Of a stretch of DNA of 64,000 nt, positions 16,827-25,737 are shown one piece after another. Source of the stretch: Nocardioides bizhenqiangii (GTDB lineage Bacteria > Actinomycetota > Actinomycetes > Propionibacteriales > Nocardioidaceae); assembly GCF_034661235.1 (NCBI RefSeq), contig NZ_CP141059.1, forward strand, positions 620,001-684,000. The letters run 5' to 3'. The notes under the pieces were generated by a model that made no database searches, was not told the origin of the DNA, and saw only the letters and a list, made by a program, of their open reading frames with translations. The number at the start of each line of letters is the position of its first letter. Position 1 is the first letter of the stretch. The translations under genes and the position numbers were made by a program.

Positions 16827-18041
16827 TCAGAGCGGGTCGCAGGGCGCGAGGTTGTCCGGCTCGTGCGCGATCTGCGGGCCGAGGAGCTTGTTGAGCCGGT
16901 TGTAGGCCCACCGGGAGTAGAGCCCGATCGTCACCTGGTCCGACTGGGAACCGCCGCCTCCGTTGCCCCAGTCGTCCGAGCCGAGCCAGGCGGCGTAGCG
17001 TGTCGTGCCGTCCTCCACCCAGGTCGCGGTCATCTCCTTGTTGTGGGTGAAGACATAGGGCCGGCTCCTGCGCCCGGTCCTCCAGCAGCCGTCCTCGAGC
17101 CTGGCGCCCGCCTCGCGCACTGTCCGCACGACCGAACGCGCGACGTCAGGTCCCACGACCACGGTCAGGCGGGCGCCCGCCTCGACCATCGCGGCCAGCT
17201 TGCGGGCCAGCCAGGCACCGCGGAAGCCCTGCCAGGAGTACATCGCGATGGTCATGCGGGTGCCGGAACGGGCGGGGATCGATCGGAGCCGTTCGAGGAC
17301 GGGGTCGTTCGCCCTGGTGATCGACGTCGACGGGAAGAAGTAGAGGTCCCAACCGTCACCGGACTTGCGCCTCTGGGGGTTCCCGCCGACGTACCGGTCC
17401 TTGGCCGAGACCTGGAAGATCCTCTGCACGGGGTCGTACAGCTCCGGACCGGGCAGGGTCACCATCGCGGAGTACGAACGGCTGTCCGGTGGGTCGCCGT
17501 TGTTGTACGAGCCGATCATCGTGACCTTCCTCGTCCGACCGACCCTCGAGAACTGCCAGACCTTCGCGTGCATCGCCGAATTGCCGATGTCGTTGCCGCG
17601 GGCGGTCTTGCGGGTCCACACCACCCAGGAGCCCCGGCGCCCACGGGCCCGGCCGGCGCGGATCATCTCGGTCAGCCGGGCGCCCTCCCAGGACACGGGG
17701 ATCGGGCGCCCGTCCGGTCCGCCGTACAGGACCGCACGGATGTTGACGCCCCGCCGGTACGCCGCCCGCAGGGCGGGCCAGGTGATCGACGACGACAGGA
17801 AGAACGACATGATCGAGATCGTCGAGCCCCGCGGCGCGTGCTCGATGTAGGTCCGGAGCTGCCGGGCGACGTTGCCGCGGCTGCGGATCGGGTCGCTCAT
17901 CGTCATCCTCGGGGCGACGGTGAAGGCGCGGTCCTGTGCCACGGACTTCGCTGCCTGCGGCAGGTCCCCGGCGGCAGGAGCCATCGTGGGCCCCGCCAGG
18001 AAAGGAAGCAGTACGGCGAGCGTGGCCGCCCATCGGATCAC
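16827..18041 (-). CDS. Secreted phospholipase-D-like (HxK) domain protein
   Basis: A 404-residue protein starting with GTG at 18041. Residues 1-25 are a signal peptide. Two PLD half-sites are visible: H158-A-K160 followed by GSYNNGD (177-183), and H333-N-K335 followed by GSDDWGN (354-360). The Asp six residues after Lys in a canonical HKD motif is Ser165 and Thr340 here, so the His and Lys are kept but the Asp is lost in both halves. PLD-fold proteins cleave phosphodiesters through a His nucleophile. A secreted phosphodiesterase or nuclease-like function is plausible. It stands alone, convergent with glycerate kinase and divergent from miaB. Confidence 0.72.
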   Translation of the reverse strand: MIRWAATLAVLLPFLAGPTMAPAAGDLPQAAKSVAQDRAFTVAPRMTMSDPIRSRGNVARQLRTYIEHAPRGSTISIMSFFLSSSITWPALRAAYRRGVNIRAVLYGGPDGRPIPVSWEGARLTEMIRAGRARGRRGSWVVWTRKTARGNDIGNSAMHAKVWQFSRVGRTRKVTMIGSYNNGDPPDSRSYSAMVTLPGPELYDPVQRIFQVSAKDRYVGGNPQRRKSGDGWDLYFFPSTSITRANDPVLERLRSIPARSGTRMTIAMYSWQGFRGAWLARKLAAMVEAGARLTVVVGPDVARSVVRTVREAGARLEDGCWRTGRRSRPYVFTHNKEMTATWVEDGTTRYAAWLGSDDWGNGGGGSQSDQVTIGLYSRWAYNRLNKLLGPQIAHEPDNLAPCDPL

Positions 18042-18140
18042 GACTGCGAGACTAGCCGCGTCGGAGAGTCCTTGGTTGCGCTCGGCTGACCTCTCCGAGT
18101 TCTTCCACGGGCCTACCCTCGCCGTACCCTGGAGGACGCC

Positions 18141-19634
18141 ATGACCACCACCGCAGCGCCCCGTACCTACGAGGTCCGCACCTACGGGTGCCAGATGAAC
18201 GTCCACGACTCCGAGCGACTCTCGGGGCTGCTCGAGGACGCGGGTTACGTCCCCTCGGGTGACGGTGACCAGGCCGACGTGGTCGTCTTCAACACCTGCG
18301 CCGTGCGGGAGAACGCGGACAACAAGCTCTACGGCAACCTGTCCCACCTGGCGCCGATCAAGGCCGCCAACCCCCACATGCAGATCGCCGTCGGCGGCTG
18401 CCTGGCCCAGAAGGACCGCTCGACCATCACGGCCAAGGCGCCGTACGTCGACGTCGTCTTCGGCACCCACAACATCGGGTCGCTGCCGGTGCTGCTCGAG
18501 CGCGCTCGGGTGCAGGAGGAGGCGCAGGTCGAGATCCTCGAGTCTCTCGAGGTCTTCCCGTCGACGTTGCCGACCAAGCGGGAGTCGGCGTACGCCGCCT
18601 GGGTGTCGGTGTCGGTCGGCTGCAACAACACCTGCACGTTCTGCATCGTCCCGAGCCTCCGCGGCAAGGAGAAGGACCGCCGGCCGGGCGAGATCCTCGC
18701 CGAGATCGAGGCGCTGGTGGCCGACGGCGTCTCCGAGGTCACCCTGCTGGGGCAGAACGTCAACAGCTATGGCGTGGAGTTCGGCGACCGGCAGGCGTTC
18801 TCCAAGCTGCTGCGCGCGTGCGGGCAGATCGAGGGGCTGGAGCGGGTGCGCTTCACGAGCCCGCACCCGGCCGAGTTCACCGACGACGTGATCGAGGCGA
18901 TGGCCGAGACGCCCAACGTGATGCCGCAGCTGCACATGCCGCTGCAGTCCGGCTCCGACCGGATCCTGAAGGCGATGCGCCGGTCCTACCGGCAGACCAG
19001 GTACCTCGGCATCATCGACCGGGTCCGTGCCGCGATGCCCGAGGCCGCGATCACGACCGACGTCATCGTCGGCTTCCCCGGCGAGACCGAGGACGACTTC
19101 CAGGCCACGCTCGACGTGGTGCGGGCGGCGAGGTTCTCCGGTGCGTTCACGTTCCAGTACTCCAAGCGCCCCGGCACCCCCGCCGCCGTCCTCGACGACC
19201 AGGTCCCGCCCGACGTCGTGAAGGATCGCTACAACCGCCTGGTCGACCTCGTCAACGAGATCGCGTGGGAGGAGAACAAGAGACTCATCGGCCGCGACGT
19301 CGAGCTCATGGTCTCCGAGGGCGAGGGCCGCAAGGACGCCGCGACCCACCGGCTCTCCGGACGCGGTCCCGACAACCGCCTCGTCCACTTCGAGGCCGAC
19401 TTCAGCCAGGTCGACGGTGAGGCCCGGCCCGGGGACCTGGTCACGGTCGGCATCACGTACGCCGCCCCGCACCACCTGGTCGCCGACGGACCGGTGCGCG
19501 CGCTGCGCCGTACTCGGTCGGGCGACGCGTGGGCCCTCCGCCAGGGCATGGCGCCCGAACCCGCAGGTGTCACGCTCGGCATGCCGTCCGTCGGCGTACC
19601 GGCCCCGCTGCCCGACGCGCCAGTCTGCGGCTGA
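18141..19634 (+). CDS. miaB: tRNA-2-methylthio-N6-dimethylallyladenosine synthase MiaB
   Basis: A 497-residue radical-SAM methylthiotransferase acting on i6A37 of tRNA. The auxiliary cluster ligands are C17 (YGCQMN), C53 (NTCAV) and C87 (GGCLAQ). The radical-SAM triad C161, C165, C168 is in [13 protein letters not shown] domain lies around residues 385-450. It starts 99 bases downstream of the divergent PLD-like gene's start. The substrate is made by MiaA, encoded 6 kb downstream. All catalytic cysteines are present. Confidence 0.97.
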   Translation: MTTTAAPRTYEVRTYGCQMNVHDSERLSGLLEDAGYVPSGDGDQADVVVFNTCAVRENADNKLYGNLSHLAPIKAANPHMQIAVGGCLAQKDRSTITAKAPYVDVVFGTHNIGSLPVLLERARVQEEAQVEILESLEVFPSTLPTKRESAYAAWVSVSVGCNNTCTFCIVPSLRGKEKDRRPGEILAEIEALVADGVSEVTLLGQNVNSYGVEFGDRQAFSKLLRACGQIEGLERVRFTSPHPAEFTDDVIEAMAETPNVMPQLHMPLQSGSDRILKAMRRSYRQTRYLGIIDRVRAAMPEAAITTDVIVGFPGETEDDFQATLDVVRAARFSGAFTFQYSKRPGTPAAVLDDQVPPDVVKDRYNRLVDLVNEIAWEENKRLIGRDVELMVSEGEGRKDAATHRLSGRGPDNRLVHFEADFSQVDGEARPGDLVTVGITYAAPHHLVADGPVRALRRTRSGDAWALRQGMAPEPAGVTLGMPSVGVPAPLPDAPVCG

Positions 19635-19656
19635 ACGTCGGACCTAGGATCGGCGG

Positions 19657-20385
19657 GTGCCCGCTGACGCTCCCACGATCCTGGCCACCTCGGGTGGCGC
19701 CGTCGCCGCCGACCGGATCCGGTGGTCGGTCGGACCGCTGACCGACTACGCGATCGAGCTGTCCGGCGTGACCGGCCGCGCTCCGCGGGTCTGCTTCCTG
19801 GCGACCGCGACGGGCGACAACCCGCAGATGATCCGCGACTTCTACGACATGGCGCAGGAGGCGGGGATCCACGGCAGTCACCTCCAGCTGTTCACCATGC
19901 CGAACGTCGACGACATGCGGGAGCTGCTGCTCGGGCAGGACGTGATCTGGGTGTGGGGTGGCAGCGTCGCGGGGCTGCTGGCGATGTGGGAGCTGCACGG
20001 CGTCGACGACCTGATGCGGGAGGCCTGGCAGGCCGGCGTGGTGCTCACGGGCGTCTCGGCGGGCTCGATCTGCTGGCACGTCGGCGGCACGACGGATTCC
20101 TTCGGGCCGGACCTGCAGCCGATCACCAACGGGCTCGGTCTCGTGCCCTACTCCAACGGCGTGCACTACGACTCCGAGGAGCAGCGACGGCCGCTCTTCC
20201 AGTCCCTGGTCGCCGACGGCACGCTCCCGGCGGGCTACGCCACCGACGACGGCGTCGGCGTGATCTACCGCGGCACCGAGTTCGTGGAGGCGCTCGCCGA
20301 GCAGAAGGACAAGGCCGCCTACCTCGTGGAGCGCGGGCCGGACGGTGCCGTCGAGACCCGCCTCGAGACGCGACTCCTGCGCTGA
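19657..20385 (+). CDS. Peptidase-E-like (family S51) protein
   Basis: A 242-residue protein of the dipeptidase E/cyanophycinase fold. The serine elbow is GVSAGS with Ser134 as the likely nucleophile. Other family marks are RAPRVCFLATATGDNP, DVIWVWGGSVAGLL and GLGLVPYSNGVHYDSE (HYD). S51 peptidases cleave Asp-X dipeptides. The start is GTG at 19657. It lies 22 bases after miaB and shares one base with the next gene (TGATG), so the three are probably co-transcribed. Exact substrate specificity is not evident. Confidence 0.82.
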   Translation: MPADAPTILATSGGAVAADRIRWSVGPLTDYAIELSGVTGRAPRVCFLATATGDNPQMIRDFYDMAQEAGIHGSHLQLFTMPNVDDMRELLLGQDVIWVWGGSVAGLLAMWELHGVDDLMREAWQAGVVLTGVSAGSICWHVGGTTDSFGPDLQPITNGLGLVPYSNGVHYDSEEQRRPLFQSLVADGTLPAGYATDDGVGVIYRGTEFVEALAEQKDKAAYLVERGPDGAVETRLETRLLR

Positions 20386-21287
20386 TGGATCCGTTCCTCG
20401 AGGCGGGCATGTCGCTGACCCCGCTCGACGGCGGCTGGTCCGGGGAGACCTTCCTCGCCGACGCCGGCGGCGAGCGGACCGTCGTCCGCATCTATGCCGA
20501 CCCGCGGCACCCTGAGCACGCGGCCGAGATCACGGCGTCCCTGCTCCGACTGGTGCGCGGCCTGCTGCCGGTGCCCCAGGTCCGGGAGGTACGGCGCGCC
20601 GACTCCGTCGGCGGCACCCCCGCGCTGCTCGTGACCGAGCTGCTGCCCGGGGTCAGGGGAGACCTGCTGCTCCCGACGCTCGACGGGACGGGGCTCCGTC
20701 GTACCGGCGCCGCCGTCGGGGAGATCGCCGCCCGGCTCGCGGGGATGCCGACGCTGCGGGCCGGGATGTTCGTCGACGGCGACCTCACGATCGGGCCGTT
20801 CGACGCCGACCTCCAAGCGTGGGTCGACCGCAACCGCTCCGCGCTCGCAACACACGGCTGGACGGACGCCGACCTCACCCGGCTGGCGGCGCTCGCCGAT
20901 CGGGCCCAGGCGACGCTCGACACCGTCGTCCGCACCAGCCTCGTGCACTCCGACCTCAACCCGAAGAACCTGCTCCTCGACCCCGGCACCCTGGCCGTCA
21001 CCGGCGTCCTCGACTGGGAGTTCGCACACAGCGGCCATCCGTTCACCGACCTCGGCAACCTGCTGCGGTTCGACCGGCACCCCGACTACGTCGCCGGTGT
21101 CCTCGCCGCCTGGACGTCCCGGCACGGGACTCCCGACGACGAGGCGTTGGACCTCGCCCGCGCCGCTGACCTGGTGGCACTGGTCGACCTCGCCGCCCGC
21201 AGCGGGACGAACCCGGTCGCCACCGCCGCCGCGACGCTGCTCCACGCCATCGTCGACGCCGACGACTGGCACGCAGCGCCCGACTGA
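20385..21287 (+). CDS. Aminoglycoside-phosphotransferase-fold (APH) kinase
   Basis: A 300-residue small-molecule kinase. The catalytic loop HSDLNPKNLL begins at His188, with Asp190 as catalytic base and Asn195-type metal ligand. The DFG-equivalent is VLDWEFAHSG, followed by PFTDLGNLLRF. The glycine-rich N-lobe segment is LDGGWSGETFLAD. Family members phosphorylate aminoglycosides, choline, homoserine or fructosamines; no feature identifies which. The ATG overlaps the peptidase-E stop, and a strong hairpin follows at 21394-21435. Confidence 0.8.
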   Translation: MDPFLEAGMSLTPLDGGWSGETFLADAGGERTVVRIYADPRHPEHAAEITASLLRLVRGLLPVPQVREVRRADSVGGTPALLVTELLPGVRGDLLLPTLDGTGLRRTGAAVGEIAARLAGMPTLRAGMFVDGDLTIGPFDADLQAWVDRNRSALATHGWTDADLTRLAALADRAQATLDTVVRTSLVHSDLNPKNLLLDPGTLAVTGVLDWEFAHSGHPFTDLGNLLRFDRHPDYVAGVLAAWTSRHGTPDDEALDLARAADLVALVDLAARSGTNPVATAAATLLHAIVDADDWHAAPD

Positions 21288-21393
21288 CCGAAGACCGCGT
21301 CCACCGCGCGCGCTCGCGCCATCCAACCCGAGGCCGCCCCGCCCGAGCGATCCCCCGATCGACTCGGACGGGACGGCGGTCCCTCTCCCCGGT

Positions 21394-21435
21394 CCGCCCG
21401 ATCGAACGAGCCCCACACTCGCTCGATCTGGGCGG
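21394..21435. terminator. Long hairpin between convergent genes
   Basis: Arms 21394-21410 (CCGCCC then GATCGAACGAG) and 21418-21435 (CTCGCTCGATC, one bulged T, GGGCGG) pair over 17 bp with one mismatch and one bulge around a 7-base loop. It lies between the APH kinase and the XRE gene and can serve both strands. There is no T-tract. The remaining intergenic bases show nothing else. Confidence 0.6.
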
Positions 21436-21474
21436 CTTCTCGCTCCCTGTGTGTTGGCTGGGTTGGTTTCGTGT

Positions 21475-22608
21475 TCAGACCACCGAGAGGTGCGGCCGGG
21501 CCGGATCGAGCGCCCCCACGGTGCGCTCGGTCGGCCCGGCCGACCTGTCGGTCCCACCGTCGACGCCGGCCCGAGCGGCCCCCCAGCGCTGCTCGGACCT
21601 CGACGACGGGGTAGTTGGCACGTCTCGCTCCTGGAGCAAGCGGGAGGTGCGTGCCATCCGCAGCATCAGCGATGCCGACGGAGTGACGTTTCCCGAGATG
21701 TAGGTGGAGAGGCGAGACGGCGAGGTGCCCACCCAGAGGGCGAACTCCCGCTGGGTCACGCCACTGTGGGACACGATCCGGCGCACCTCGCCGGCGACCT
21801 GCTCGCGCTCGTGCTCCTTGTCGTGCTCGCGACACATCTCGGTGAACCGGTCGACGACCTCGGCCACCTCCGGCCGGGCCGCCTGCCGCGCGAGATCGAC
21901 GAGGAGACGGGAGTACGGCGACCACGGGGTGGCCGCGATCATGGCGAGGTGGTGGCGCCACTCGAGGACGCTGCCACCGTCGACCACCCCGACCAGCTCT
22001 GCCTCGGTGCGGATCACCGGGAGGTGGAGGTCGAGGTCGACACCCTCGAGCAGGAGGGCGATCGTCGAGTCGTGGATCGGTCCGGCGACCGGGTGCGGCG
22101 ACGCCGCGACCATCCGGCGGAGGGCGATCGTCGTGATCGGAAAGGTCGGGTTGGGCTCGATGAACCGCGCCGCACGGTGCTGGACAGCGGCGAGCCGTTC
22201 GACGCCGAGCAGGCAGCCGAGCTCCGTCAGGGTGACGAAGTCGGGGTCGTCGCCGAACGCTGCGATCCCGACCAGGTTGGCCAGGACCCCGCAGTTGAGC
22301 GATGCCTTCGGGTTCTGGCGGTGCCGCTCGACCAGACTCAGGAACCGGTTCCACTCCCGGCAGTGGGTGTCGGGCACCCGGTCGCTCCGGGCGAGCACCG
22401 CGGCCACCATCCGGTGGAACTCGCCGCCCCGGGAGTCGGACTCGGCGGCGGCGGCGTAGGAGGCGTGCAGAGCAGCCGCATCCAGCGTGGGACCAGCGAC
22501 GTCGGCGGGTCCCGGCTGCGGGCCACCTGCCGCGGCAGTGCGGGAGCGGGCACGGTAGGCAGCAAGGGACGCGGGTGCGGCCGCGGGTGCGCGGTGCGGA
22601 TTGACCAT
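21475..22608 (-). CDS. XRE-family helix-turn-helix regulator with large N-terminal region
   Basis: A 377-residue protein. A Ser/Ala/Pro-rich N-terminus is followed by a long helical region (about 50-270) that I do not recognise. A Cro/CI-type HTH follows at about 285-325 (VTQREFALWVGTSPSRLSTYISGNVTPS). The final 40 residues are disordered. The ATG at 22608 is chosen; an in-frame GTG start 14 codons upstream is possible. It is divergent from the ECF sigma fusion. Two inverted repeats between them are candidate operators for autoregulation. Function beyond DNA binding is unknown. Confidence 0.7.
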   Translation of the reverse strand: MVNPHRAPAAAPASLAAYRARSRTAAAGGPQPGPADVAGPTLDAAALHASYAAAAESDSRGGEFHRMVAAVLARSDRVPDTHCREWNRFLSLVERHRQNPKASLNCGVLANLVGIAAFGDDPDFVTLTELGCLLGVERLAAVQHRAARFIEPNPTFPITTIALRRMVAASPHPVAGPIHDSTIALLLEGVDLDLHLPVIRTEAELVGVVDGGSVLEWRHHLAMIAATPWSPYSRLLVDLARQAARPEVAEVVDRFTEMCREHDKEHEREQVAGEVRRIVSHSGVTQREFALWVGTSPSRLSTYISGNVTPSASLMLRMARTSRLLQERDVPTTPSSRSEQRWGAARAGVDGGTDRSAGPTERTVGALDPARPHLSVV

Positions 22609-22694
22609 CGGATCCCGTCCTCTTGCTGGTGCGGTGGCTCTGATGGCCACCGCGTTCTCCCACCAAGACGGGATGAGCCCGCGAACATCACGCT

Positions 22695-22725
22695 ATTTCC
22701 GAAATTGCTCCGAGAAACTTCTCGG
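22695..22725. promoter_or_regulatory. Two adjacent inverted repeats in the XRE/ECF divergent region
   Basis: ATTTC-C-GAAAT (22695-22705) and CCGAGAA-AC-TTCTCGG (22710-22725) are both perfect. They sit in an unusually AT-rich stretch 91 bases before the sigma gene and 87 bases before the XRE gene. They are likely regulator-binding sites over one or both promoters. Confidence 0.55.
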
Positions 22726-22815
22726 CAGGCATGATGGTGAGGTCCCTCGTTCCTCGGAGCGGGGGTCGCATCGTGGGGCGCATCGGGTGCCTCCCGGCTA
22801 TCACCGAGGCAACCC

Positions 22816-24981
22816 ATGGCTGATCTCCCTCCCAGCAGCGGGCACGACGCGCACACCGCGCTGCTCGAGCGCGCCCGCGCGGGGGACCGGGACGCCTTCG
22901 GTGAGCTCTACGCCCGCGAGGTCGACGCCGCCCGGCGGCTGGCCCGGATCCTCGTGGGGGAGCAGGGTGCCGACGAGCTGGTCTCCGAGTCGTTCGCGCG
23001 GGTGCTCACCCAGCTGCAGGCCGGCCGCGGGCCCACCGACGACTTCCGTGCCTACCTCCACGTCACCATCCGCAACGGCTTCCGTGACGGCCTCCGCGCT
23101 CCGAAGGAGTCGCCGTCCTCCGACCAGCCGTGGCTTCTCGACGACGTGCTGCCGCCGGTCGAGGAGCTGGTCGATGACCTCGACCGCGAGGTCGCGGTCA
23201 CCGCGCTGGCGACGCTGCCCCTGTCGTGGCAGCGGGTCTTGTGGCACCTCGAGGTCGAGGGCCGCAAGCCTGCCGAGGTCGCCAACATCCTCGACATGGA
23301 CGCCGGCGCGGTCTCGTCGCTGGCCTACCGCGCTCGCGAGGGCCTGAAGCGCGCCTACCTCGACCAGCACTTCCGGGCGGCGACGGGCGGGCAGTGCGGC
23401 TGGACGCAGAGTCGGCTGTCGCAGTACGTCCGCGGCGACCTCAGCCCCCGGGCCCAGCAGAAGGTCGCCGACCACCTCGACGACTGCGACGCATGCCGCG
23501 CGGCCTTGGCCACGCTCGACCGGGTCAACCGGAAGCTCGCGGCCTGGCTGTTCCCCGTCGTCCTCTGGGGTGCCGCGAGCGCGGACAAGGGCGCGCTGGC
23601 GTGGCTTGTCGCTGCGGGCGGTGCGGGCGCGGCCGGGGGAACGGCGACCACCGGTACGGCGACCAGCGGACCCGCCGGATGGGTCAGCGGCGCGACGTCC
23701 AATCCGATGGTCCTCGGCGCGGCCGCCGTCGTAGTCGCGGCGGCCGTCGTCGGTGGAGCCTTCGCCCTCGCGGGGGACGATGACGAGGGCGGACCGAGCG
23801 ACAGCATCGGTGCCGAGCCTTCTGCCACCGATGCTGCGGCGCCGCCGTCGAGCGAGCCCCCGACCCAGCAACCGCCAGGCAGTCGATCACCGGCCAACCG
23901 TCCGCCGACCGAGGCGGTGGCGCCGGCCGGGGTGCCGACGGATATCCCCTCCTCGCCGACGCCCCCCGTCGACCCGCGCCAGCCCATCGAGCCCACCGGC
24001 CCGATCGAGCCGACGGAGCCGACCGAGCCGACCGAGCCCACCGAGCCGACCGATCCCACCGGGCCTCCGACCGAGCCGCCCGTCATCGTCGTGCCGGAGT
24101 CACCGATCGCGATCGAGATCTCGCTGTGCGGTGTGCTCGGTTCGCTGGTCATCCCCGATACCGTTGGCGTGCACTACGAGCTCGTGCTCGGTGACGGCCT
24201 CGAGGGGCGCTGGGTGGTCGAGGCGACGGCGCTGAACGGCTACGTCCTGGCCGCGGGCTCGGTCAAGGTGTTCACGGGCAACCTCGGCGACTTCCTGCCG
24301 TGCCTGCGCATTCTCGGGACCGAGGCCACCCCGACCGCTGCTCCCGACGCGGACCCGTGGACCCTCACCGCGACGACGGACATCGTGGACCGCACGTCAC
24401 ATCACGTCGCTGCGACCTGGAACTTCTCCGACGACATGATCGTGCAAGCCGCGACTGCGGGATGGGCCTGCGATGCGCCCGGAGGTCTCTACTTCGTCTA
24501 CACCTGCACGTTCGACTACACGACTGATCCGCCGCCGCCGTTGAGCTTGACGGTGGTCGACGACCAGCCCGTGCCGAGGGACTCTCCCATCGGCACGGTC
24601 TCGCTTTTGGTGGACGGCTCCGTCGTCGACTCCTCCCTGTTCGACGGCGGCGCCGTGGCCGCCGTGCGGCAGAGCCGGCGCGGCCCCGGCGACGGCACGG
24701 AGCGGACGGTGACCGAACCGCCGCCGGCCGCAACCCCGACTCCGCAACCGGAGCCAGAGCAGGGGCCGGCGCCTTCGCCGGTCCCCGAGCCGGAGCCCGA
24801 GCCCGCGCCGCAGCCCGAGCCGGCACCCGAGCCGGCACCCGAGCCCGCACCGGAGCCGGAGCCCGCACCCGAGCCGGAGCCCGCACCCGAGCCCGAGCCT
24901 GAGGAGTCACCGGCACCACCGCCGCCATCGACCCCGGAGGAGTCGATGCCGCCGGACCAGCAGGTCGAGCCGGACGTCTAG
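22816..24981 (+). CDS. ECF-type sigma factor fused to zinc-finger anti-sigma, transmembrane and Pro/Glu-rich extracytoplasmic regions
   Basis: A 721-residue fusion. Residues about 12-180 are sigma region 2 ([18 protein letters not shown]) and region 4 ([30 protein letters not shown]). Residues 194-227 are an anti-sigma zinc finger, C194-x25-H220-x3-C224-x2-C227. Hydrophobic segments follow at about 241-275 and 298-320. An EPT repeat linker (398-415) leads to a Cys-containing domain of about 430-640 and a [12 protein letters not shown] tail (about 655-700). No LPXTG motif is seen. Related actinobacterial fusions are known among ECF classes with C-terminal anti-sigma domains. The sigma domain would be held at the membrane until a signal on the outer part frees it. 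Stop codons of this gene and the Nudix gene overlap. Confidence 0.82.
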   Translation: MADLPPSSGHDAHTALLERARAGDRDAFGELYAREVDAARRLARILVGEQGADELVSESFARVLTQLQAGRGPTDDFRAYLHVTIRNGFRDGLRAPKESPSSDQPWLLDDVLPPVEELVDDLDREVAVTALATLPLSWQRVLWHLEVEGRKPAEVANILDMDAGAVSSLAYRAREGLKRAYLDQHFRAATGGQCGWTQSRLSQYVRGDLSPRAQQKVADHLDDCDACRAALATLDRVNRKLAAWLFPVVLWGAASADKGALAWLVAAGGAGAAGGTATTGTATSGPAGWVSGATSNPMVLGAAAVVVAAAVVGGAFALAGDDDEGGPSDSIGAEPSATDAAAPPSSEPPTQQPPGSRSPANRPPTEAVAPAGVPTDIPSSPTPPVDPRQPIEPTGPIEPTEPTEPTEPTEPTDPTGPPTEPPVIVVPESPIAIEISLCGVLGSLVIPDTVGVHYELVLGDGLEGRWVVEATALNGYVLAAGSVKVFTGNLGDFLPCLRILGTEATPTAAPDADPWTLTATTDIVDRTSHHVAATWNFSDDMIVQAATAGWACDAPGGLYFVYTCTFDYTTDPPPPLSLTVVDDQPVPRDSPIGTVSLLVDGSVVDSSLFDGGAVAAVRQSRRGPGDGTERTVTEPPPAATPTPQPEPEQGPAPSPVPEPEPEPAPQPEPAPEPAPEPAPEPEPAPEPEPAPEPEPEESPAPPPPSTPEESMPPDQQVEPDV
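24007..24060 (+). repeat. Coding repeat (Glu-Pro-Thr)n
   Basis: Nine-base units of GAGCCGACC type encode five consecutive EPT triplets plus DPT in the linker of the ECF fusion. Copy number may vary between strains. Confidence 0.8.
24781..24906 (+). repeat. Coding low-complexity Pro-Glu/Pro-Ala tail
   Basis: GAGCCG/GAGCCC/GCACCC units encode alternating PEP and PAP near the C-terminus of the ECF fusion. This looks like a wall-spanning stalk or extended linker. Confidence 0.75.
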
Positions 24982-25463
24982 AAGCCGAAGTGCGTCAGCG
25001 GCGGCACCGTGCCCGCGCGCAGCGCATCGAGCACGAGCCGTTCGTGCGGCACGACCGGCTCGGGAAGCGCGTCGTAGGAGAACCAACGCAGGTCGGCGCA
25101 CTTGCCGGGTTCCACGATCCGCGGCTCACCGCTCCAGGAGCGGGCGGCGAAGAAGAAGTCGATGCGCTCGTCGATCGGGAGGTCGTGCGCCGTCCGTTGC
25201 ATCGCGGTGAGGAACTCGAGCTCGACGTCGGTCACGTCGACCTCCTCGGCGGCCTCGCGGCGCGCCGCGTCCTCCGCGGTCTCGCCGCGCTCGACGTGGC
25301 CGGCTGCCGCGGCGGCCCAGTGCTCGTCCATGTAGCCGGTGCCGCGCCGCAGCTGGAGCAGCACCTCGGTGCCGGCGCCGGGACCGGCACGCAGGAAGAA
25401 GACGTACGACGCCGGGACCACCACGAAGCGCTCCGCGCCCGTGGCAGGGTCGTGCACCGTCAC
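24978..25463 (-). CDS. Nudix hydrolase
   Basis: A 161-residue pyrophosphohydrolase with a complete Nudix box: G55, E61 and REAAEEV within [21 protein letters not shown] (positions about 55-75). Family members cleave nucleoside diphosphates linked to another moiety. The start is GTG at 25463, overlapping the stop of the small antitoxin-like gene, which makes a coupled pair. Its TAG stop overlaps the TAG of the convergent sigma gene within the four bases CTAG. The specific substrate is unknown. Confidence 0.88.
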   Translation of the reverse strand: MTVHDPATGAERFVVVPASYVFFLRAGPGAGTEVLLQLRRGTGYMDEHWAAAAAGHVERGETAEDAARREAAEEVDVTDVELEFLTAMQRTAHDLPIDERIDFFFAARSWSGEPRIVEPGKCADLRWFSYDALPEPVVPHERLVLDALRAGTVPPLTHFGF

Positions 25464-25663
25464 CTGATGTCGTCGTTCTTGCCGTCGAGACGGTCGAGGG
25501 CGTCCTTCGCCTTGTCGGCACCGGTGTCGAGCTTGTCGCCGTGCTTGCCGCCGGTCTTCTTGTCGACCGCGTCGGCCGCCTTGTCGATGCCGTCGGCGAT
25601 CTTGTCACCGTGGCTGTCGACGGCCTTGGTCAGCTTGCCCTTGGCCTTGTCGAAGAAGCCCAC
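25460..25663 (-). CDS. MT0933/Rv0909-like antitoxin-family small protein
   Basis: A 67-residue, Lys/Asp-rich amphipathic protein. FFDKAKGKLTKAVD followed by HGDKIADGIDKAADAVDKKTGG is characteristic of the MT0933-like antitoxin family. It starts at GTG 25663, which has a very good AGGAGG site at 25668-25673. In Mycobacterium tuberculosis the family member is paired with a different toxin gene; here the only coupled gene is the Nudix hydrolase. An antitoxin role is therefore from family only; it may be a stress-related or DNA-associated small protein. Confidence 0.78.
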   Translation of the reverse strand: MGFFDKAKGKLTKAVDSHGDKIADGIDKAADAVDKKTGGKHGDKLDTGADKAKDALDRLDGKNDDIR

Positions 25664-25737
25664 GAGACACCTCCTGAGGTCGGCCGACCCGTCCGGGCCG
25701 CGTCCGATCAACATTATCGGGTTGGCAGACTGCGACC

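Noticed and set aside
24781-24981. Cell-wall sorting signal at the C-terminus of the sigma fusion
   Set aside because: There is no LPxTG motif, no terminal hydrophobic helix and no basic tail; the protein ends in an acidic stretch.
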